In this document: positions 6,203-13,704 of the stretch, piece by piece
How the letters are laid out: each line of letters begins with the position of its first letter
Position numbering within the stretch: position 1 is the stretch's first letter
NCBI GenBank assembly: GCA_910580005.1
Contig: CAJTXH010000073.1
Coordinates: forward strand, 1 to 13,782
From: an uncultured Lachnospiraceae bacterium
GTDB lineage: Bacteria; Bacillota; Clostridia; Lachnospirales; Lachnospiraceae
Direction: 5' to 3'
Length of the DNA stretch: 13,782 bases
Position numbers and translations under genes: made by a program
Notes under the pieces: model-generated
What the model was told of the DNA's origin: nothing
The model's database searches: none
What the model saw: only the letters and a program-made list of their open reading frames with translations

Positions 6203-7309
6203 TTATCTGTCTAAAGTTTTTTCAAATTTTTCTACTTTTTCTGCAAATTTTACATAAGCTGCATTATTCCAGTGGTAGCCGTCACTTGCGGAGTATTTTG
6301 CCTTCAGATACCCCTCAGAATCTGTTAAAAATCCTGTGTAATTAAAATAGTCTGTGCCTGTCTGCTTTGCCAGTTTTTTCATCTTTTTATTGACATCTGG
6401 TACTTTAGAAAAACCAGGCTGGAATGCTTTTTTTGCCCTTGATACAGGAGGTATGGCACAGAGGACGATGCTGGTTTTTGGGCAGGCATCCTGTACTGAC
6501 TGTATAATATGCTTAAAATCTGCAATGATATCTTTTTGCTGTGTACCAAGGATGCTGTTTATGCCAAGCATCAGATAAATGCGGTACGGTTTTTCAGAAA
6601 TTAGTTTTTGCAGTCCAGTCTGTCCATTAAATATTCTCTGTGTATAGAAAGTATTTGTCTTAAGACCCCTTGCTGCCACTATTTTTTTAATACCGCCAAT
6701 ATGCATTGCAGACAGGGCACAGCCCATCCCATGTGTGATAGAATCCCCTGCAAAAATTGTTTTACGGCTGTAAGTTTTTGTCTTTATATGTGCAGTCCTG
6801 GAAGCCTTGCTGTCTGTGGCACCCCTTTTCTTTTTGCTGCATGCCTGCACATAAAAATAATAGTCTGTATTGTTTTCCAGTCTGTGCACCAGCAGGTGGT
6901 CTTCTTTTGTTATACCAGAACATTTAAAGCCAGATGATTTCTTTTTTGAATAATATACCCGGTAATATTTTGCTTCTTCATTTTTTATCCATGTGGCTTT
7001 AACTGTTTTTGTGGAATATCTTATCAATTTTATACCAGTCACTTTTTTAATGGGTGTGGCACTGGCGGCTGGTTTTAGTGTTGGTGTTGCTGCTGCTGGA
7101 GTCTGTGCTGGTTGTAAAGTGTTTTGAGGCAGGACTGTGTCTGGGGGAAATGATGCTTCTCTGGGTACTGCTTCCCTTTCCATTATATTATCCTGTGATA
7201 CTGCATCCTGTATGGAGTCTGCTATTGCATCTGCTGGGGAAACTGCTATCCTGCTGGATATTAACAGCATGGTGACTGGCAGTATTATTAAAATTTTCAT
7301 GTTTTTCAT
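6203..7309 (-). CDS. Secreted SGNH-hydrolase/acyltransferase with FN3-like domain (copy A)
   Basis: A 368-aa extracytoplasmic protein. An N-terminal hydrophobic signal or anchor (4-28) is followed by a Pro/Ala/Thr-rich linker (49-88). A fibronectin type III-like module (about 90-178, with KLIRYSTKTVKATWIK and NNTDYYFYVQA) and an SGNH domain follow. The SGNH blocks are visible: GDS (188-190, nucleophile Ser190), Gly215, Asn251 in LMLGIN, and DGYHW with Asp343 and His346. Such enzymes add or remove acetyl groups on extracellular glycans. It is a clear paralogue of the protein at 7519-8682 (same layout, shared KTIFAGDSI, TGLQKL, EKPYR-YLMLG segments), arranged head to head with it around a shared operator. 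The locus with an MBOAT transporter favours polysaccharide O-acylation over lipid hydrolysis. The ATG at 7309 lies behind AAAGGA. Confidence 0.85.
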   Translation of the reverse strand: MKNMKILIILPVTMLLISSRIAVSPADAIADSIQDAVSQDNIMEREAVPREASFPPDTVLPQNTLQPAQTPAAATPTLKPAASATPIKKVTGIKLIRYSTKTVKATWIKNEEAKYYRVYYSKKKSSGFKCSGITKEDHLLVHRLENNTDYYFYVQACSKKKRGATDSKASRTAHIKTKTYSRKTIFAGDSITHGMGCALSAMHIGGIKKIVAARGLKTNTFYTQRIFNGQTGLQKLISEKPYRIYLMLGINSILGTQQKDIIADFKHIIQSVQDACPKTSIVLCAIPPVSRAKKAFQPGFSKVPDVNKKMKKLAKQTGTDYFNYTGFLTDSEGYLKAKYSASDGYHWNNAAYVKFAEKVEKFEKTLDR

Positions 7310-7405
7310 TGACAGGTTATCCTTTCATTTGGCTATGTTTTGGGAAAACATATGTGGTACTTCTGGCATTTGCATATACATCTGGGTTATTTTTACCTCG
7401 AATTA

Positions 7406-7433
7406 ATTATATAACTTTGTTGACAAAATTCAA
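7406..7433 (-). promoter_or_regulatory. Promoter of SGNH copy A
   Basis: Minus strand: -35 TTGAAT (7428-7433), 16 bp, -10 TATAAT (7406-7411), followed by TAAT. The block GTTGA-N6-YNAAC-AAAGT-N2-TATAATTAAT is laid out identically at the promoter of the 227-aa gene (5375-5409). Confidence 0.68.
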
Positions 7434-7436
7434 CAA
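7417..7436. promoter_or_regulatory. Shared operator TTGTTGA-N6-TCAACAA between divergent SGNH genes
   Basis: A 7-bp inverted repeat (7417-7423 and 7430-7436) with a 6-bp spacer, containing the GTTGA-N6-TCAAC core also found at the XRE promoter. It covers the -35 elements of both divergent promoters, so one bound dimer could block both. Confidence 0.7.
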
Positions 7437-7447
7437 TATGTTATTAT
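7420..7447 (+). promoter_or_regulatory. Promoter of the SGNH-MBOAT operon
   Basis: Consensus -35 TTGACA (7420-7425), 16 bp, -10 TATTAT (7442-7447). The start site would be near 7454, about 65 bp before the first gene. The -35 is part of the operator palindrome. Confidence 0.68.
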
Positions 7448-7518
7448 TAACTGGTGGTAAAATTTAAAAGGTCCCAGAACGGACAAGAGAAAAATATACA
7501 AAAGGAGGAATTTAAAAA

Positions 7519-8682
7519 ATGGACCAGACAGGAAAATATAACAAGACAAGGTCTTTATGTGTGGCTGTAGTCCTTGCCCTAGTGTTTGCAGGCATACTGG
7601 TCTGTGTGCCTGTAGTACAGTCTAAATCATCACAGACCATGCAGGAAGATGTGGCAGAGGATACAAACGGGCAAGGCCAGGATGCAGGCATAACAGTAAC
7701 TGGAGAACCTGTAAGTACTGACGGCCCGGATTTTACAGAAAAGCCTGCCAGTACTCTGGAACCAAGTATGGTACCAAGTGTAAGTACCAGTCCCAGACCA
7801 TCTGTAAAACCCACAAAAGCCCCAGTCCGCCTGGAACCAGTATCAGGAGTAGACTTGGCCAGGTATTCCACACACTCTGTAAAAGTTACCTGGAAAAAGC
7901 ATAAAAAAGCTAAATTTTACAGTGTGTATTACTATAAGGAAAATGGAAATGCACATCTGGCAGGCATTACAAAGGGCACACAGTACATAGTCCGGAAGTT
8001 AAAGAACAATACCAGTTATTATTTTTATGTAGTAGCAGGAAAAAAGAAAAAAGTGTCTGGCAGTGACAGCATTCCTTCAAAGAAAGTACATATAAAAACA
8101 AAGACATATGTACACAAAACAATATTTGCAGGGGATTCCATCTGCCAGGCAGTAGGTTACGGGCAGGCATTCCCACAGATGACTTTTGCAGGGAAAAAGA
8201 AAGTAATTGCATATAGGGGGTTAAATACAGTTACTTTCCATACAAAAAGAATATTTGATGGGAAAACCGGGCTGCAGAAGCTGGTTGCAGAAAAACCATA
8301 CAGGGCTTATCTGATGCTTGGGATGAATGAAATCCATTACAGGAAGACTAGTGACATGGTTGCAGAATATAAAAGCATAATCCAGGCATTAAAGCAGGGA
8401 AGCCCGGATACAGATATTGTACTGTGTGCAGTATCTCCTGTCACAAGGGGAGAAATGGCAAGGAATCCTGGTTATTCAAGGATACCATCCTTTAATAAGG
8501 GGCTGCAGAAGCTGGCAAAAAAAACTGGTACAACCTATTTTGATTATACCAGTTTCCTGAAAGATTCTGACGGGTATCTGAAAGCAGGGTATGCAGAAGG
8601 GGACGGGTATCACTGGAAAGCTTCTGCTTATACTGAATTTGGCAAGGTTGTTGACAAATTTGATAAGTCTTTGGACCAGTAA
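7519..8682 (+). CDS. Secreted SGNH-hydrolase/acyltransferase with FN3-like domain (copy B)
   Basis: A 387-aa exported protein that opens the operon. A membrane segment (12-33) is followed by a Ser/Thr/Pro linker (62-103), an FN3-like domain (about 104-195, with SVKVTWKK and NNTSYYFYVVA), and an SGNH catalytic domain (200-387). Catalytic blocks are GDS (205-207, Ser207), Gly234, Asn270 in LMLGMN, and DGYHW with Asp362 and His365. All four positions are intact, as in the divergent paralogue. The start is fixed by AAAGGAGG 10 bp upstream. The likely role is transfer of acetyl groups, delivered by the downstream MBOAT protein, to an extracellular polysaccharide; removal of such groups is the alternative. 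The DUF4358 gene follows after 20 bp. The FN3-like module may bind glycan or act as a spacer from the membrane. Confidence 0.87.
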   Translation: MDQTGKYNKTRSLCVAVVLALVFAGILVCVPVVQSKSSQTMQEDVAEDTNGQGQDAGITVTGEPVSTDGPDFTEKPASTLEPSMVPSVSTSPRPSVKPTKAPVRLEPVSGVDLARYSTHSVKVTWKKHKKAKFYSVYYYKENGNAHLAGITKGTQYIVRKLKNNTSYYFYVVAGKKKKVSGSDSIPSKKVHIKTKTYVHKTIFAGDSICQAVGYGQAFPQMTFAGKKKVIAYRGLNTVTFHTKRIFDGKTGLQKLVAEKPYRAYLMLGMNEIHYRKTSDMVAEYKSIIQALKQGSPDTDIVLCAVSPVTRGEMARNPGYSRIPSFNKGLQKLAKKTGTTYFDYTSFLKDSDGYLKAGYAEGDGYHWKASAYTEFGKVVDKFDKSLDQ

Positions 8683-8702
8683 GGAAGAAAGGGGATATAA
8701 GT

Positions 8703-9200
8703 ATGAAACAGAATTTAAAAAAAGTTTTTTGTATTATTTTTACAGTGGTTCTTCTGGCAGGTATTTTTCTAAAGACCCCGGCAGAAGCAAAAGAAGCAGT
8801 AAGCTGCAAATCCTTATGCAGTGCTGCACTGGAAGACTCTGGTGCAGCTGGGAATATGGAATACCAGTCTGGTAATGCCATTGATTTTGGTGCACTTTCT
8901 GCTTCTGTAAGGAAAAAGGTTAAAAGCATACAGTACATATGTGATTCAAAAGAAGTATACAGCCTTTGTGTCATCCAGGCGAAAAATGCTGCAGGGGCTA
9001 AGTCATTACATAAACAGCTCAGGAAATATAAAAAAAATAACTGCAGCAGTGCTTACCTTTCAGACTATACTTCCACGGAGCAGAAAGTATTTAAAAATGC
9101 ACTTTGTGGCAGGAAGGGCAAATATGTGTGGTATATTGCATTGTCTCCCCAGAAGGCAGTGAATATAAAAGGACAGGATGCAATAAAGAAAAAACTATAG
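8703..9200 (+). CDS. Exported DUF4358-type protein
   Basis: A 165-aa protein with a clear signal peptide (KK at 6-7, hydrophobic 8-23, cleavage probably after PAEA around 29). The mature part matches the pattern of DUF4358 proteins: a VKSIQYICDSKEVYSLCVIQ strand pair (73-92), a charged helix with the KSLHKQLRKYKK segment (100-111), and a G-K-Y-V-W-Y-I-A-L-S strand near the end (138-147). No catalytic residues are evident. Proteins of this family often sit next to MBOAT and DHHW genes in Lachnospiraceae, which suggests an accessory role in glycan acylation, but the function is unknown. There is no lipobox Cys. It is co-transcribed with the SGNH gene (20-bp gap) and its stop is 14 bp before the MBOAT start. 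The family name rests on pattern and context. Confidence 0.72.
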   Translation: MKQNLKKVFCIIFTVVLLAGIFLKTPAEAKEAVSCKSLCSAALEDSGAAGNMEYQSGNAIDFGALSASVRKKVKSIQYICDSKEVYSLCVIQAKNAAGAKSLHKQLRKYKKNNCSSAYLSDYTSTEQKVFKNALCGRKGKYVWYIALSPQKAVNIKGQDAIKKKL

Positions 9201-9214
9201 GGAGTTTATGTTTT

Positions 9215-10630
9215 ATGGTTTTCAGCAGTTTATTATTTCTGTTCCGTTTTCTTCCTGTTGTACTGGCAGTATATTACATACTGCCAAAAAGATTCCGCAA
9301 CCTGGTGCTGTTTTTAAGCAGCCTTGTATTTTATGCATGGGGTGAGCCTGTCTATGTTGTGCTGGTACTTTTTTCTACGGTGACAGATTACCTTGCAGGG
9401 ATGGCTGTATCATATTACAAAGGGAAAGGGTTACAAAAAAGAGCCTTTGCTGCAGTGCTGTGTTCTGCTGTAACCAACCTGTCGCTTCTTGGATTTTTTA
9501 AGTATGCTGGTTTCCTTGTGGGAAACATAAACAGGCTGGCGGGGACGGACATCCCCATGGTTAATGTTGCCCTTCCTATAGGGATTTCCTTCTATACTTT
9601 CCAGACTATGTCTTACACGGTAGATGTATACAGGAACGATGCAGATGTACAGAAAGACTTTATTGCATTTGGTGCATATGTGGCACTTTTCCCACAGCTT
9701 GTGGCAGGACCAATTGTGCAGTATAAAACAGTAGCAGGCCAGTTAAAAGACCGCAGGGAAAGTGTGGATTTGTTCTGCAACGGTATATTCCGTTTTGTGG
9801 CAGGACTGGGCAAAAAGGTTTTAATAGCCAACCAGATGGGGATGCTCTGGGAAGAAATTGCAGCAATGGATACCAGGGGGCTTGCAACAGCAACAGCATG
9901 GCTTGGGGTTCTGGCATTTACATTTGAGATTTATTTTGATTTCTCAGGGTATTCTGATATGGCTGTTGGCTTAGGTGCAATGTTTGGGTTCACATTTCCA
10001 GAAAATTTCAATTACCCATATGAATCAAAAAGTATTACAGAATTCTGGCGGAGATGGCATATTTCATTGGGTACATGGTTCAGGGAATATGTATATATAC
10101 CACTTGGTGGCAACCGTAAGGGAATTGCAAGGCAGTTTATTAATATTGCTATTGTATGGTTTCTTACAGGGATGTGGCATGGTGCTTACTGGAATTTTAT
10201 CCTGTGGGGTGTGTATTATGGCATTTTACTGGTACTGGAAAAACTGCTATGGAAACGGCTGCTTGTAAAACTGCCCTCCCTGACCAGGCATATTTATACA
10301 ATGGCTGCAGTTGTCTTTGGATGGGCCCTTTTTGCATGGCAGGATATGGCAGATGCCACTGCATTTATGTGTACAATGTTTATGCAGGCAGGTGCAGGGT
10401 TTGCCAATGTGCATACAATATATCTGGCATGCTCCTATTTTGTCCTGCTTATTATTGCTGCTGTTTTTTCTTTATCAATGCCAAAGAAGTTTATAACCAG
10501 CAGGCTGTTTCCGAAGGGGACAGCAAGGAGAGGGATTGCAGGCATGGTTTTTGTAGCTGCTATATCTGCTGCCTGCATTGCGGTGCTTGTAAATTCATCA
10601 TATAACCCGTTTTTATATTTCCGTTTTTAA
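9215..10630 (+). CDS. MBOAT-family O-acyltransferase (AlgI/DltB-like)
   Basis: A 471-aa polytopic membrane protein that passes acyl groups (usually acetyl) across the membrane for polysaccharide O-acylation. I chose the ATG at 9215 (MVFSSLLFLFRFLP) because it follows GGGAG and gives the usual family length; the longer frame from 9104 overlaps the preceding gene. Hallmarks in order: FYAWGEPVY (39-47), PIGISFYTFQTMSYTVDVYR (121-140), LFPQLVAGPI (158-167), FDFSGYSDMAVGLG (241-254), the catalytic block FWRRWHISLGTWFREYVYIP (277-296) with His282, and LTGMWHGAYWNFILWG (317-332) with the invariant His322, which matches the AlgI numbering. About a dozen membrane helices are visible. It is the core enzyme of this operon and would work with the SGNH and DHHW proteins outside the membrane. 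Confidence 0.95.
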   Translation: MVFSSLLFLFRFLPVVLAVYYILPKRFRNLVLFLSSLVFYAWGEPVYVVLVLFSTVTDYLAGMAVSYYKGKGLQKRAFAAVLCSAVTNLSLLGFFKYAGFLVGNINRLAGTDIPMVNVALPIGISFYTFQTMSYTVDVYRNDADVQKDFIAFGAYVALFPQLVAGPIVQYKTVAGQLKDRRESVDLFCNGIFRFVAGLGKKVLIANQMGMLWEEIAAMDTRGLATATAWLGVLAFTFEIYFDFSGYSDMAVGLGAMFGFTFPENFNYPYESKSITEFWRRWHISLGTWFREYVYIPLGGNRKGIARQFINIAIVWFLTGMWHGAYWNFILWGVYYGILLVLEKLLWKRLLVKLPSLTRHIYTMAAVVFGWALFAWQDMADATAFMCTMFMQAGAGFANVHTIYLACSYFVLLIIAAVFSLSMPKKFITSRLFPKGTARRGIAGMVFVAAISAACIAVLVNSSYNPFLYFRF

Positions 10631-10719
10631 AATGCTTTTTCATGTTATATGGGAACTGCAGGGTGGAAGATACAACTTAATTTTAATTATTAAAGCTGGT
10701 CAATAGTAAGGGGACTGTT

Positions 10720-11922
10720 ATGGGGAAGTTAAAAATATTTATCATAGTTGAATTTTGTTTTATCCTGTTTTCCAGCCTGGCAGCAGCATTGCTTTCTTCT
10801 GACAGGGAATTTTCAGATATGGAGAACAGGGAACTGGCACAGAAACCTGTATTTTCAGTAAAATCATTTTTAGATGGAAGATACCAGGACAGTTACGGGG
10901 AATGGTTAAATGACCAGTTTTTCTGGAGGGATGGATGGTCCTTTGCTGCTGCAAATTTGCAGGCAGTATTTGGTAAAAATGATATTAATGGTGTTTATCT
11001 TGGTAAAAATGGCTGCCTTTTAGAGAAATACCAGGAAACAGATTTTGAGCAGGAACAGGTAAATGAAAATACAGGCTATCTCTCAGAATTTTTAAATTAT
11101 GCTGTAAAGCATTATGGCAAAGAACATGTGCACTGTATGATGCTCCCGTCAAAGGCAGAAGCATTGCCAGGCAGCCTTCCAGCATTTGCAGAGCCATTTA
11201 GCACTAAAGGGGTTCTTACCAGATTAAAGGACAGTCTGGATGAACCAGATGTTTTGCTTGATGCAGGGGATATATTAAGGAAACATCAAAAAGAATATAT
11301 TTACTACCGCACTGACCACCACTGGACTACACTTGGGGCATACTATGCATGGACACAGTTTGCGGAAGATGCAGGATTGCCTGCGAAGGGGCTTGGGCAT
11401 TACCAGAGGGAAACAGTATTTGCCAGATTTTATGGTACTACATATAACAAAGCACATATAGGAGTGGCACCAGACAGTGTAGAGCTTTTCCATAACCTGG
11501 GTGAGAAGGGGATACATGTGGATATGGATGATGGGGAGCTTGTGGCAGGTTCTGTGTATTTTCCAGAAGAAGCAGAAAAGGGATTTAATAAGTATAATAT
11601 ATTTTTCTCTAAAAATACATTTAAGATTGTAGTCACAACAGAGGCTGGTACTGGGAAAAGCCTTCTGCTGGTTAAGGATTCATTTGCTAACTGTTTTGTC
11701 CCATTCTTAACTGAGGATTATAGCCAGATTATAATGGTTGACTACCGGTATGGGAAAGTGCCTGTGAAGGATATCATAGAGCAGTATAAAGATATTACTG
11801 ATGTACTGGTGATGTTTAATACAGAAAAATTTATGCAGAATACAAAATTAAGCAGGCTGGCAGATACAGGAAAGGGTGGGACAGGGATGAAAAAATTCAA
11901 TCTGGATGATTTTTTAGAATAA
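10720..11922 (+). CDS. DHHW-family (AlgX/AlgJ-like) extracytoplasmic acyltransferase partner
   Basis: A 400-aa protein with an N-terminal membrane anchor (4-26). Landmarks are ENREL (35-39), the FLDGRYQDSYGEWLNDQFFW segment (50-69), YYRTDHHWTTLGAYYAW (195-211) with the eponymous DHHW (199-202), and LLLVKDSFANCFVPFL (315-330), whose Ser321 fits the SGNH nucleophile position. These are the features of DHHW proteins (relatives of AlgX/AlgJ), which carry out or assist the final transfer of acetyl groups to exopolysaccharide outside the membrane and are usually encoded next to MBOAT genes, as here. The start at 10720 follows AAGGGGA. The 89-bp gap after the MBOAT gene has no terminator. The DHH motif and the Ser are intact, so it is probably active. 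Confidence 0.92.
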   Translation: MGKLKIFIIVEFCFILFSSLAAALLSSDREFSDMENRELAQKPVFSVKSFLDGRYQDSYGEWLNDQFFWRDGWSFAAANLQAVFGKNDINGVYLGKNGCLLEKYQETDFEQEQVNENTGYLSEFLNYAVKHYGKEHVHCMMLPSKAEALPGSLPAFAEPFSTKGVLTRLKDSLDEPDVLLDAGDILRKHQKEYIYYRTDHHWTTLGAYYAWTQFAEDAGLPAKGLGHYQRETVFARFYGTTYNKAHIGVAPDSVELFHNLGEKGIHVDMDDGELVAGSVYFPEEAEKGFNKYNIFFSKNTFKIVVTTEAGTGKSLLLVKDSFANCFVPFLTEDYSQIIMVDYRYGKVPVKDIIEQYKDITDVLVMFNTEKFMQNTKLSRLADTGKGGTGMKKFNLDDFLE

Positions 11923-12016
11923 GTAAAAATATGGCAGAGTCGTTAGTGTACTGTTATAGTTATGGTTTTACATTAGATTGCAAATATATTAAGAGAAACG
12001 AAAGGAGCATACTATA

Positions 12017-12967
12017 ATGAAACAGATTAAAAAGCAATTACTGAAGGCAGCAGTGCTGTGCATGGTAATGGTGGGGATTACAGCAGTTTCTGCCAGGGCA
12101 GGGGCAGAGGAAGGAGATTTTGTAATTAATAATGGTATACTGGAATCTTACAGTGGAAGTGACAATGAGGTTATTATTCCAGAGAATGTCGAAGAGATTG
12201 GGAAAAAAGCTTTCCATAAGAACGGAACAATACAAAAAGTTACTATTTCTGGCAATGTAAAAAAGATTGGGAACTATGCATTTTCAGAATGTGGCCTTAA
12301 GGAAGTGGTTATCATGAAAGGAACCAGGGAAATTGGCAGGGAAAGCTTTTCTGGCTGCAGGAAACTAACAAAAATTACTATTCCTGGCAGTGTGGAGAAG
12401 ATTGGCAGTTCTGCTTTCTCAGATTGTGCCATTAAGAAATTAGTTATCCCAGAAGGTGTCACAACAATGGACAAGTGGGCTCTTTCTGGACTTGGAAAAC
12501 TGCAAAGCATTAAACTTCCAAGAAGCCTGAAAAAAATTCCAAAGAATGCCTTTGAAGCAGATATAAGGTTAAAAAAGGTGGTTATTCCAAAAGGGTGTAC
12601 TACAATTGGGGACCGTGCCTTTTGGTATTGTCCAAAACTGAAGGAAGTAATAATTCCAGAAGGTGTTAAAAAAATTGGAGAAGGTGCCTTCAAGGACACA
12701 GCTGTTAAAAAAATAACAATACCAAAGAGTGTGGCTGTCCTTGGCAATAAATATGGTGTCTTTACCTTTTCAGAAACTCCACAAAGTATAACAGAAATAA
12801 CCATATTAAACCCTGAGCTGAAAGTTAAGAATATATTTGGTGGTATTCCATTACAAAAAACTGTTACAATCAAGGGCTATAAAAATTCTACTGCTGACAA
12901 ATTTGTCAGTTATATTAACAAAAACCAGGCTAAATTTAAGAAACCAGCTAAGTTTGTTGCCTTATAA
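12017..12967 (+). CDS. Secreted BspA-type leucine-rich-repeat protein
   Basis: A 316-aa exported protein. A signal peptide (1-30, cleaved near ARAGA) is followed by about eight or nine LRR_5/TpLRR repeats of about 22-23 residues between 55 and 245. Typical units are VEEIGKKAFHKNGTIQKVTI, VKKIGNYAFSECGLKEVVI and VEKIGSSAFSDCAIKKLVIP; the I-G-x-x-A-F core is repeated, with degenerate copies near 170-195. The C-terminal 60 residues have KGYKNSTADKFV, common at the end of such proteins, and no LPXTG or membrane anchor. The family often acts in adhesion or binding at the cell surface. AAAGGAG precedes the ATG. It follows the DHHW gene by 94 bp in the same orientation without a terminator, so it is probably in the same transcription unit; its link to glycan acylation is positional only. 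Confidence 0.9.
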   Translation: MKQIKKQLLKAAVLCMVMVGITAVSARAGAEEGDFVINNGILESYSGSDNEVIIPENVEEIGKKAFHKNGTIQKVTISGNVKKIGNYAFSECGLKEVVIMKGTREIGRESFSGCRKLTKITIPGSVEKIGSSAFSDCAIKKLVIPEGVTTMDKWALSGLGKLQSIKLPRSLKKIPKNAFEADIRLKKVVIPKGCTTIGDRAFWYCPKLKEVIIPEGVKKIGEGAFKDTAVKKITIPKSVAVLGNKYGVFTFSETPQSITEITILNPELKVKNIFGGIPLQKTVTIKGYKNSTADKFVSYINKNQAKFKKPAKFVAL

Positions 12968-13127
12968 AAGGGATAAGATGGTATACATTATTTCTTTGAT
13001 TCTGCAAAATTTATCAGGTTTTATTATATGGATTGTTGAAGAGTCTTGATAATAAAAGGATAATGTAATGTTCTGTATTTTTATGGATTTTCAATTATGT
13101 TAAAAACTTATGGTGTCCATTGTCTGA
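12968..13127. other. Spacer after the LRR gene, no clear terminator
   Basis: AT-rich and without a coding frame. I found no convincing stem with a U-tract, so the end of the operon transcript is not marked. Confidence 0.35.
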
Positions 13128-13136
13128 TGTTATAAT
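13128..13136 (+). promoter_or_regulatory. Extended -10 promoter for the small acidic protein
   Basis: TG-T-TATAAT is a full extended -10. No good -35 is at the right distance, as is usual for extended -10 promoters. Transcription would start near 13142, exactly where the leader's closing stem begins. Confidence 0.55.
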
Positions 13137-13141
13137 GTATG

Positions 13142-13280
13142 TAAATTACAGGGAAGAAGATAAAAAGAAAAGATTGAGGCAAGGGAGAAGAAAAAACTTT
13201 GCTTATGATTTAACTCAAAAAGCCTGTAATTTAAACTAAGTTCATTAATAACAGACATTTTTAGTGGGATGTCTGTTATT
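13142..13280 (+). ncRNA. Structured 5' leader (riboswitch- or attenuator-like)
   Basis: An 11-bp perfect long-range stem, TAAATTACAGG (13142-13152) with CCTGTAATTTA (13223-13233), encloses about 70 nt. Inside are nested stems TTGAG (13174-13178) / CTCAA (13214-13218) and GCAAGG (13179-13184) / CTTTGC (13197-13202, one G-T pair), plus a purine-rich strand (13153-13173). A separate perfect 12-bp hairpin, AATAACAGACAT / ATGTCTGTTATT (13247-13280), follows and ends 4 nt before the AGGAGG of the small gene. It lacks a U-tract, so control of translation seems likelier than termination. I do not recognise a known riboswitch class. Confidence 0.5.
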
Positions 13281-13297
13281 CTTCAGGAGGTTATATT

Positions 13298-13456
13298 ATG
13301 AACGATATAGTCTATGTTTTAGATGATCATTCCGAGATCTCAGAAGAATTTGAAAATATGTCAGAAGATGAGCTGGACCGAAGGATAACAATTTTGGAAA
13401 AGAAAGCCATTGAGAAGACGAAAAACATTCCAGAACCTGCTTTGCTGACAATTTAG
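13298..13456 (+). CDS. Small acidic protein of unknown function (52 aa)
   Basis: A 52-aa protein starting MNDIVYVLDDHSEISEEF. A strong AGGAGG (13285-13290) stands 7 bp before the ATG, and a terminator follows the stop by about 25 bp, so this is a complete monocistronic gene despite its size. Residues 12-45 are highly charged and predicted helical (EEFENMSEDELDRRITILEK), which could form a coiled coil or a protein-binding helix. The C-terminus is Pro-containing and neutral. There is no signal peptide, Cys or DNA-binding motif. Similar short acidic hypothetical proteins occur in Lachnospiraceae, but I cannot name a family. The elaborate leader before it suggests its synthesis is tightly controlled. 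Confidence 0.68.
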   Translation: MNDIVYVLDDHSEISEEFENMSEDELDRRITILEKKAIEKTKNIPEPALLTI

Positions 13457-13480
13457 ACTGAAAATATCAATTAAATAAGA

Positions 13481-13519
13481 CAGGCTGGGGAAGAGGATTC
13501 CTTGGTCTGTTTTTGTTGT
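13481..13519 (+). terminator. Intrinsic terminator of the small acidic protein gene
   Basis: A 12-bp stem, CAGGCTGGGGAA (13481-13492) with TTCCTTGGTCTG (13498-13509) including several G-T pairs, has a 5-nt loop and is followed by TTTTTGTTGTT. Confidence 0.7.
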
Positions 13520-13520
13520 T

Positions 13521-13533
13521 TAAAAAATTCTGT
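13521..13533 (+). repeat. 13-bp direct repeat, copy 1 (TAAAAAATTCTGT)
   Basis: An exact copy occurs 120 bp further on (13641-13653). It lies directly behind the terminator of the small gene. Confidence 0.45.
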
Positions 13534-13640
13534 AGGATTTTAATGAGTTGAAATATAAATCTGATTCAAGAGATGCGGCCAGAATGTGCCTGCAATCCAC
13601 ACAAAGCAAATTTTACAGTATTAGATATAAAGTGAGGGCG

Positions 13641-13653
13641 TAAAAAATTCTGT
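13641..13653 (+). repeat. 13-bp direct repeat, copy 2, possible insertion-sequence end
   Basis: The context GAGGGCGTAAAAAATTCTGT followed by GTC resembles the terminal inverted repeats of clostridial IS256-family elements as I remember them. A 12-codon broken frame (MENNLFQKELDM, 13658-13696) follows. No transposase is present in the window, so this would be a remnant. Confidence 0.3.
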
Positions 13654-13704
13654 GTCTATGGAAAATAATCTTTTCCAGAAAGAATTAGATATGTAATATT
13701 TTGC

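Noticed and set aside
9104..9214. Longer N-terminus for the MBOAT protein
   Set aside because: It would overlap the DUF4358 gene by about 100 bp and adds a Cys-rich, non-conserved segment; the start at 9215 has a ribosome binding site and gives the family length.
12274..12873. 199-codon minus-strand frame
   Set aside because: Antisense of the leucine-rich repeats; the repeat periodicity of the plus-strand gene keeps it open.
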